Below the pieces are notes generated by a model. That model was not told where the DNA came from. It was given only the letters and a program-made list of their open reading frames with translations, and did no database searches. Below are positions 6,697 through 10,947 of a stretch of 10,947 nt of DNA, in pieces (the stretch's first letter is position 1; each line of letters opens with the position of its first letter). The DNA comes from Actinomycetota bacterium (lineage in GTDB: Bacteria; Actinomycetota; Actinomycetes; Nanopelagicales; Nanopelagicaceae). The position numbers and the translations under genes are program-made. The stretch is from NCBI GenBank assembly GCA_009705185.1, contig WLCS01000020.1, forward strand, positions 1-10,947, in the 5' to 3' direction.

Positions 6697-8220
6697 TTAG
6701 TTAACTGTCGTAAAGTCTTCGCTGAATTTTGTTGCAAGTTCCATAATGACGTTTTGATTTGCATCCTTATTGTCAATAATTCCGGTCAGGCGACCATCGC
6801 ACATGACGGCAATGCGATCAGATAAGCGCAGGACTTCTGGAAGCTCAGAGGAGATCATGATGATTGATTTTCCTTCTTCTGCCAATTTTGTGAGCAGGCG
6901 GTAGATCTCATCTTTTGCTCCCACATCGATTCCGCGAGTCGGTTCATCAAAGATCAAAACATCGCAGTCACGAGTAAGCCACTTTGCAATAACTACTTTC
7001 TGCTGATTTCCACCTGAAAGGTTCTTCAAGAATTGGCGCTCAGATGGTGTACGCACACGAAGTTGTGCGATTGATTCACGAGCAATCCCGGCAGCAGATT
7101 TCACTTTAAGGAATCCAAATTTATTTGAGAAGCGTGGAATTGAAGACAAGATCACGTTGAAAGTAATGTCCTGACCAAGTAGAAGTCCAAAGCGTTTTCT
7201 ATCTTCAGACAGGTAGCCAATTCCTGCAGCTACTGCATCTGATGGCTGCTTAATCTTTACCTCATTGCCATGCAAAATGATGCGTCCTTCAGTCTTTGGG
7301 TCCGCCCCCATGATTGCGCGAGCAAGTTCTGTGCGGCCCGCACCCATAAGTCCTGCAAAACCAAGAATTTCACCCTTACGTAGCTCGAAAGAGATATCTC
7401 TAAGCAGATGGCGATCAGAGAGATTTTCAACGCTTAAGACAATATCTGAACCAATAGTGCGGTTTTCAGGGCGCTGATCTTGGGCCACTTTGCGCCCCAC
7501 CATCAGTGAAATTACTTCAGGGATATCAGTATCAGAAGTGTTGAGGGTCTTTACATATTCACCATCACGAAGGACTGTAATGCGATCAGTAATTTTCTCG
7601 AGTTCTTCAAGGCGGTGGGAGATATAAACAACGCCTTTACCAGCTGCCTTGAGTGTGCGGATAATCTTAAAAAGAGCATCGGTTTCAGCCGGAGTAAGTG
7701 ATGAAGTTGGTTCGTCCATAATGATGACTGAACCTCGATAGGAAACTGCCTTTGCAATCTCGACCATCTGTTGCTTTGCAATAGTAAGTTCGCCAACAAT
7801 GTCGTTTGGGTTGAGATTGAGTTCTAGTTCTTTAAGAAGATCTACTGCAGCCTGAACGAGCTTTTTATTATTGAGAAACACGCCGCCAGGGAAGCGATCT
7901 TCGCGGCCAATAAAAATGTTCTCGGCAACAGATAGGTGAGGCATCAAGTTAAGTTCTTGATGGATGATGCTAATTCCAAGTTTTTGCGCCTCAAACGGAT
8001 TGGGAATCGACACCGATTTTCCGCGGTAAATGATTTCTCCAGAATCTTTCTTGTAAATTCCAGAAAGAATCTTCATGAGTGTGGACTTACCTGCACCGTT
8101 TTCACCCACAATTGCGTGGACTTCACCTTCATTGAGGTCAAAGCTCACATTGTTTAGCGCCTTAACCCCTGGGAATTCCTTGCTCACACCAGAGAGAGCT
8201 AACAGTTGCGAAGATGCCAT
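6697..8220 (-). CDS. sugar ABC transporter ATP-binding protein, two-domain RbsA type
   Basis: Cytoplasmic energy subunit with two fused ABC domains, 507 residues, normal for RbsA/MglA/XylG. Domain 1 has Walker A GENGAGKST (39-47), Q-loop Gln88, a degenerate signature LTIAKQQ (145-151), Walker B VIIMDE (165-170) and the switch His202. Domain 2 has the degenerate Walker A-like GLMGAGRT (290-297) usual in this family, a canonical signature LSGGNQQ (401-407) and Walker B VLIFDE (421-426) followed by PTRGID. The asymmetry is typical of the family and not decay. The ATG follows GGGG (8228-8231, minus strand) at 7 bases. It is separated from the binding-protein gene by 124 bp of repeat-rich DNA and from the permease by 18 bp. 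The sugar cannot be inferred from this subunit. Confidence 0.95.
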   Translation of the reverse strand: MASSQLLALSGVSKEFPGVKALNNVSFDLNEGEVHAIVGENGAGKSTLMKILSGIYKKDSGEIIYRGKSVSIPNPFEAQKLGISIIHQELNLMPHLSVAENIFIGREDRFPGGVFLNNKKLVQAAVDLLKELELNLNPNDIVGELTIAKQQMVEIAKAVSYRGSVIIMDEPTSSLTPAETDALFKIIRTLKAAGKGVVYISHRLEELEKITDRITVLRDGEYVKTLNTSDTDIPEVISLMVGRKVAQDQRPENRTIGSDIVLSVENLSDRHLLRDISFELRKGEILGFAGLMGAGRTELARAIMGADPKTEGRIILHGNEVKIKQPSDAVAAGIGYLSEDRKRFGLLLGQDITFNVILSSIPRFSNKFGFLKVKSAAGIARESIAQLRVRTPSERQFLKNLSGGNQQKVVIAKWLTRDCDVLIFDEPTRGIDVGAKDEIYRLLTKLAEEGKSIIMISSELPEVLRLSDRIAVMCDGRLTGIIDNKDANQNVIMELATKFSEDFTTVN

Positions 8221-8240
8221 TTATATTCCCCAAATTTAAG

Positions 8241-8258
8241 TTAAACAGATTAAACAGA
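8241..8258. repeat. tandem 9-bp direct repeat
   Basis: TTAAACAGA occurs twice without a gap (8241-8249 and 8250-8258). It lies in the leader of the ATPase gene, just upstream of its ribosome site. Role unknown: two 9-bp units could be a protein site on one DNA face or a slippage product. Confidence 0.7.
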
Positions 8259-8263
8259 ATTGT

Positions 8264-8277
8264 CTTTATTAATAAAG
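8264..8277. repeat. perfect 14-bp AT-rich palindrome
   Basis: CTTTATTAATAAAG is its own reverse complement. It directly abuts the large stem-loop at 8278. As DNA it could bind a dimeric regulator; as RNA it is an A/U-rich single-stranded or weakly paired stretch of the kind RNase E-type enzymes cut. Confidence 0.65.
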
Positions 8278-8309
8278 GATGGTGGCCGAGAATTCTCTCG
8301 GCCACCATC
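8278..8309 (-). other. intercistronic stem-loop between binding-protein and ATPase genes
   Basis: GATGGTGGCCGAGA (8278-8291) and TCTCGGCCACCATC (8296-8309) form a perfect 14-bp stem with a four-base loop. On the transcribed minus strand it lies 35 bases after the binding-protein stop and is followed by CTTTATT, not by a proper U run. It therefore fits a partial terminator or 3' stabilising and processing structure better than a full terminator. Such structures after the first gene of an ABC operon, as in malE-malF of enteric bacteria, keep binding protein in excess over the membrane parts. Function here is inferred. Confidence 0.8.
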
Positions 8310-8329
8310 TCTTCATTTATTACAAAAGA

Positions 8330-8344
8330 GTCGAATTATTCGAC
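8330..8344. repeat. 6-bp inverted repeat next to the binding-protein stop
   Basis: GTCGAA (8330-8335) and TTCGAC (8339-8344) are separated by TTA and touch the TAA stop of the binding-protein gene. As RNA this is a small hairpin at the very 3' end of that gene. Confidence 0.5.
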
Positions 8345-9343
8345 TTATTCGTAAAGGTTTCCAGCGATTTCTGGCTTAGTGATGTTGCTCTTATCGTAGT
8401 AGTAGAAACCAGTGTCGATAAGGTTCTTAGGAACTGTCTTGTTACGTACGTAGTTAACAAGAGCTTCTACAGTCTTTGCACCGATACCCATTGGGCTCTG
8501 TGTGATAGCACCAGTCTGAAGACCAGACTTAATGTTTGCCATCTGCTGCTTTCCTGAGTCGAAGCCGATCAACTTAACAGCGCCGTTCTTCAACTTAGCT
8601 GCCTTGAATGCCTGGCCTGCACCGATTGAAACACCTTCGTTAGTTCCGTAGATGCCCTTGAGGTCCTTGTTAGCAACAAGTGCTGCGCTAACGATTTCCT
8701 GTGCCTTAAGTGCGTCTCCACCCTCAGCGTACTGAGTTGTAAGAAGCTTGATGCCCTTGTACTTAGACTTCATGCGGTTTGTGAAGCCCTTTGCACGATC
8801 GATACCTGTCTGGTTTGTCTGTGAGTGACCAACAACAAGAACCTTGCCCTTGTTACCAAGGAGTGCAGCCATCTTGTCAGCAGCAAGTGAACCTGCAGCC
8901 AAGCTGTTTGTGTATGCAACGCCAAGTGCGCAATCTGACTTCTCACCTAGAGCTGGAACTCCGCCTTCACAGCTTGCAGCTGTGTCGAACATGTAAACAG
9001 GAATTCCTGCATCGTGTGCAGCCTTAAGGTGTGAAAGTGACTGTGTTGTTCCAAGTGCTGCGTAACCGATTGCATCAGGCTTAAGTGCAATTGCTGCATC
9101 AAGCATTTCAAGTTGCTTATCGATCATTGTTTCAGCTGCTGGACCCTGGAAGTGAATTGTTGCGTTCATCTTCGCAGCTTGTGTCTCAGCACCCTTCTTT
9201 ACTGCTTGCCAAAATTGGTGAGTTTCGCCCTTTGAGATCAGTTCGATCTTAAGAGTCTTGTCTGCAGCTTGTACTGGAGCGTTAACGCCAGCTACAAGTG
9301 CCAGTGCTGCTACTGCAGCTACTGAAAGTAGACCTTTCTTCAT
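8345..9343 (-). CDS. sugar-binding protein of a ribose-type ABC importer
   Basis: Extracytoplasmic binding protein (periplasmic-binding-protein type 1 fold, Peripla_BP_4) that delivers a carbohydrate to the permease; 332 residues. The ATG at 9343 was chosen over one 19 codons upstream because it has GAAGGG (9350-9355) six bases before it and begins a signal peptide: MKK, a hydrophobic run (about 5-20), then VQA before ADK (cleavage after Ala26). No lipobox Cys is present. Likely pocket residues, by alignment in my head with E. coli RbsB, are Phe44-Trp45, Asp120, Arg183, Asn235, Asp262 and Gln282. Thr121 stands where RbsB has Arg90. Cys125 and Cys138 could form a disulfide. Codons are biased to AAG, AAC, TTC and TAC, unlike the neighbouring lactonase gene, suggesting high expression. 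Class is firm; sugar is unknown. Confidence 0.92.
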   Translation of the reverse strand: MKKGLLSVAAVAALALVAGVNAPVQAADKTLKIELISKGETHQFWQAVKKGAETQAAKMNATIHFQGPAAETMIDKQLEMLDAAIALKPDAIGYAALGTTQSLSHLKAAHDAGIPVYMFDTAASCEGGVPALGEKSDCALGVAYTNSLAAGSLAADKMAALLGNKGKVLVVGHSQTNQTGIDRAKGFTNRMKSKYKGIKLLTTQYAEGGDALKAQEIVSAALVANKDLKGIYGTNEGVSIGAGQAFKAAKLKNGAVKLIGFDSGKQQMANIKSGLQTGAITQSPMGIGAKTVEALVNYVRNKTVPKNLIDTGFYYYDKSNITKPEIAGNLYE

Positions 9344-9349
9344 GTGTTT

Positions 9350-9355
9350 CCCTTC
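9350..9355 (-). promoter_or_regulatory. ribosome binding site that fixes the binding-protein start
   Basis: GAAGGG on the minus strand lies six bases before the ATG at 9343, which begins the signal peptide. The upstream ATG at 9400 has no comparable site and would bury the signal peptide behind 19 polar residues. Confidence 0.75.
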
Positions 9356-9381
9356 AAAAGCAGCCGAATTGCTGTGGCTGT

Positions 9382-9411
9382 AATCTAGGTGTTTACGCAC
9401 ATTACTCGCAA
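9382..9411 (-). promoter_or_regulatory. candidate promoter of the ABC transporter genes
   Basis: On the minus strand TTGCGA (9406-9411) is followed after 18 bases by TAGATT (9382-9387), each a four-of-six consensus match. The start would be near 9375, giving a leader of about 30 bases. The spacer contains GTGTTTACGCAC (plus strand 9389-9400), whose GTG/CAC ends are inverted; an operator there would block the promoter, but the symmetry is weak. The 105-bp gap after the lactonase gene shows no terminator, so read-through from the enzyme genes is also possible. Confidence 0.4.
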
Positions 9412-9448
9412 GGTTTTCTACTTATTTTCAGCCTTAAATGAGCGATTG

Positions 9449-10300
9449 TTATTGATTTGTTACCTTGTACTTGTGGGTAGCGTTATTACCCCAAAAACCT
9501 TGCTTTTCGCTCTCAGTGAGCCTAGAAGTCACTGATTCTGCAAGGTGGACAACATCTGAATAACTCTGAGTCGCAAGCAAAGCAACTGGCCAATCAGATC
9601 CAAACATAATTCTTTTCGGCGTAAAACTTTCAATGACGTGATCGACGTAGGGGACAAAATCTGAGACTTCCCATTTATTCCAATTAGCTTCTGTAACCAT
9701 TCCTGAAATTTTGCATGAAACATTTTCAAAGCGTGCAAGTTCAGAAATAAGAGATTTCCATGGTTCAAATTCTTGACGAGAAATGTATGGCTTAGAAATA
9801 TGATCAAGAACAAATTCAACATCTGGGCAAGCTTTCACTAAATCAATTCCTGCTTGGAGTTCTGGAGTCTTAGTCAGAATCTCGTAGACCAGCCCCATCT
9901 TCCCTAATTTCTGAACAGTTGCAATTGATTGTGGTTTTGCTAAGTATTGAGAATCCGGAAGGTCTTGTGCCACATCTCGAATGCCTTTGAGGTAGCTGCC
10001 ACCAGGTGCTGCTAAGTATTTTTCGCACTCTGCGATGGCATTTGGGGAATCAATTTGCAACCATCCGACAACACCGATGATGAGTGAATCTCTTTGAGCC
10101 AAATCCAACATTTCATATGTTTCTTCATATGTGGTTGTGGCATGCACAAGGATTGTTTTCTCAATTCCTGTGCCAGCTATTGCCTCGCGAAGGTCATTTT
10201 CGTCAAAGTTTCGACGAACCGAATCCATATTGTCTCCGGTCATCCATGTTTGTGGACGTACGGATAAATCCCAGAGGTGATGGTGTGAATCAATTTTCAT
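9449..10300 (-). CDS. COG3618-type amidohydrolase, probable sugar lactonase
   Basis: Cytoplasmic TIM-barrel hydrolase of the amidohydrolase-2 family, 283 residues, full length. Characterised COG3618 relatives include lactonases for L-fucono- and L-rhamnono-lactones and 2-pyrone-4,6-dicarboxylate hydrolase. Visible are the N-terminal IDSHHHLWD with the HxH pair (His6, His8), VHATTTYEET (52-61), GIRDV (106-110), VLDHISKP with His167, CKISG (196-200), the C-terminal FGSDWPV with the catalytic Asp236, and GNNATHKY. The core metal/catalytic positions look intact. It starts 9 bp after the stop of the dehydrogenase and has only a weak AAGG far upstream, suggesting coupled translation. Adjacency to a sugar importer and a hydroxyacid dehydrogenase supports lactone hydrolysis in sugar oxidation, but the exact substrate is open. 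Confidence 0.85.
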   Translation of the reverse strand: MKIDSHHHLWDLSVRPQTWMTGDNMDSVRRNFDENDLREAIAGTGIEKTILVHATTTYEETYEMLDLAQRDSLIIGVVGWLQIDSPNAIAECEKYLAAPGGSYLKGIRDVAQDLPDSQYLAKPQSIATVQKLGKMGLVYEILTKTPELQAGIDLVKACPDVEFVLDHISKPYISRQEFEPWKSLISELARFENVSCKISGMVTEANWNKWEVSDFVPYVDHVIESFTPKRIMFGSDWPVALLATQSYSDVVHLAESVTSRLTESEKQGFWGNNATHKYKVTNQ

Positions 10301-10309
10301 TTGTGAAAT

Positions 10310-10947
10310 CTAGCCTTGAGCAACTACATGTTCAAGAGGTTTTCCAGCAGCAAGAAGAGCGAGCTGAGATTCAACCAGTGCGCGTCCACGCGGTTCAAAA
10401 GCCCCTGAATTTCCACCGACATGAGGAACCAACAAAAGATTAGGTGAGCTCCACAGTGGGTGACCTTGTGGAAGTGGTTCAGGATCTGTGACATCTAAAG
10501 CAGCAAAGATGCGACGAGAATTTAGCTCGGCGACAAGTGCATCTGTTACGACAACTGGTCCACGTGCCACGTTTATGAGTAAAGATCCTGACTTCATTTT
10601 CGATAAACGTGCTGCGTCAAACATGTGGCGCGAAGAATCTGTGAGGGGCAAAATCAAAATGACGATATCCAGGTTAGGCAGATGTTTATCGAGTTGATCG
10701 ATGGTGAGCGAACCGTCTCTGCCCGATTGAGTAAATGCGGTGATGTTTACATCAAAGACAGAGAGTTTCTTTGCGATTTCTTTTCCGATAGATCCAAAGC
10801 CAACAATTCCAACTTTGCTGTCAGATAGAGCAGGAAAGCGGCGGTGATTCCAAATGCCATCTTTTTGATCTTGCATAAATTCTGGAAATCCACGGCGAGA
10901 AGCAATTGCTAATCCGACAGCGAGTTCGGCAGTCGAAGCATCGTGAA
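10310..10947 (-). CDS. D-isomer-specific 2-hydroxyacid dehydrogenase (5' end outside window)
   Basis: Interconverts a 2-hydroxyacid and its 2-keto acid using NAD(H) or NADP(H). 211 residues are visible; the family has about 310-330, so roughly 100 N-terminal residues lie beyond the window. The frame is open to the edge, where HDASTAELAVGLAIASRR is the usual stretch before the nucleotide domain, so the ATG at 10876 is internal. In visible numbering, the cofactor loop GFGSIG is at 49-54, the catalytic Arg128 is in NVARGPVV, Glu156 in DVTDPEP and His175 in PHVGG. The Arg/Glu/His set is complete. After the second strand the sequence is FTQSGR without the acidic residue typical of NAD-specific members. 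It is the most upstream gene seen of the lactonase-transporter unit. Glyoxylate/hydroxypyruvate or sugar-acid-derived substrates are possible. Confidence 0.9.
   Translation of the reverse strand, partial: HDASTAELAVGLAIASRRGFPEFMQDQKDGIWNHRRFPALSDSKVGIVGFGSIGKEIAKKLSVFDVNITAFTQSGRDGSLTIDQLDKHLPNLDIVILILPLTDSSRHMFDAARLSKMKSGSLLINVARGPVVVTDALVAELNSRRIFAALDVTDPEPLPQGHPLWSSPNLLLVPHVGGNSGAFEPRGRALVESQLALLAAGKPLEHVVAQG

Noticed and set aside
6206..6700. 164-codon open frame on the plus strand opposite the permease
   Set aside because: It is antisense to a clear RbsC-type gene, its translation matches no family I recognise, and it has no supporting context.
8278..8309. Stem-loop as a full intrinsic terminator
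   Set aside because: Neither strand has a convincing T run after it, and the downstream ATPase and permease clearly belong to the same transport system.
8279..8557. 92-codon open frame on the plus strand over the stem-loop and the binding-protein 3' end
   Set aside because: It begins inside the inverted repeat, runs antisense to a clear gene, and shows no motif or ribosome site.
5662..9343. Naming the importer as the ribose system rbsBAC
   Set aside because: The subunits are ribose-type, but the family serves many sugars, the pocket Arg is missing and no ribokinase or ribose regulator is visible.
9361..9380. Inverted repeat CAGCC/GGCTG in the binding-protein leader as an attenuator or riboswitch
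   Set aside because: The arms are only 5 bp, with a 10-base loop and competing pairings; no riboswitch core could be recognised.
9344..9400. Longer start (ATG at 9400) for the binding protein
   Set aside because: It would put 19 polar residues before an evident signal peptide, while the ATG at 9343 has a well-spaced GAAGGG.
10084..10443. 119-codon open frame on the plus strand opposite the lactonase and dehydrogenase
   Set aside because: It spans two real genes on the other strand and their junction; the translation looks like noise, rich in Phe, Gln and His.
1..10947. CRISPR arrays, insertion sequences, phage or defence genes
   Set aside because: No regularly spaced repeats, transposase, integrase or defence-type domain was seen on either strand; every long reading frame belongs to a housekeeping or transport family.

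Overview
The window looks like a piece of a compact, streamlined actinobacterial chromosome. Base composition is moderate (mid-40s % GC, judged by eye), gaps are short, several genes abut or overlap, and the longest gap between genes is about 125 bases. The order nuoM-nuoN-polyprenyl diphosphate synthase and the protein style (actinobacterial-type NuoM/NuoN, RarD and YajQ) point to Actinomycetota. The low GC and tight packing suggest a freshwater planktonic lineage such as the acI group (Nanopelagicales). That placement is inference from style; no marker gene in the window proves it.

Layout. (1) 1-3629, plus strand: the 3' part of nuoM, complete nuoN, and a trans-polyprenyl diphosphate synthase whose ATG overlaps the nuoN stop. 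This is the end of the complex I operon, joined to a gene probably making the menaquinone side chain. (2) 3597-4988, minus strand: a yajQ-rarD pair. rarD runs into the polyprenyl synthase from the opposite side and the two coding regions overlap by 33 bp. (3) 5083-5604, plus strand: tRNA-Tyr(GUA) followed closely by msrB (peptide-methionine (R)-S-oxide reductase). A strong hairpin, T-rich in both directions, ends this unit and the convergent transport unit. (4) 5662-10947, minus strand, transcribed right to left: a D-2-hydroxyacid dehydrogenase (5' end beyond the window), a COG3618-type amidohydrolase/lactonase, then a complete ribose-type (CUT2) sugar ABC importer in the order binding protein, double-ATPase, permease.

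How the genes may work together. The minus-strand cluster looks like a carbohydrate uptake and oxidation locus. The importer would bring in a sugar or polyol, and the lactonase and hydroxyacid dehydrogenase would act on oxidised derivatives (sugar lactone, then sugar acid or keto acid). Ribose is not well supported as the substrate: the binding protein has Asp-Thr where E. coli RbsB has its ribose-contacting Asp-Arg pair, and no ribokinase is in view. A 124-bp gap between the binding protein and ATPase genes holds a perfect 14-bp stem-loop flanked by other repeats, probably allowing more binding protein than membrane components to be made.

I found no CRISPR array, insertion sequence, prophage gene, toxin-antitoxin pair or riboswitch. 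Most genes belong to well-known families. The less ordinary points are the rbsB-rbsA intergenic structure, the non-lipoprotein binding protein, the uncertain sugar specificity of the cluster and the overlapping convergent genes.
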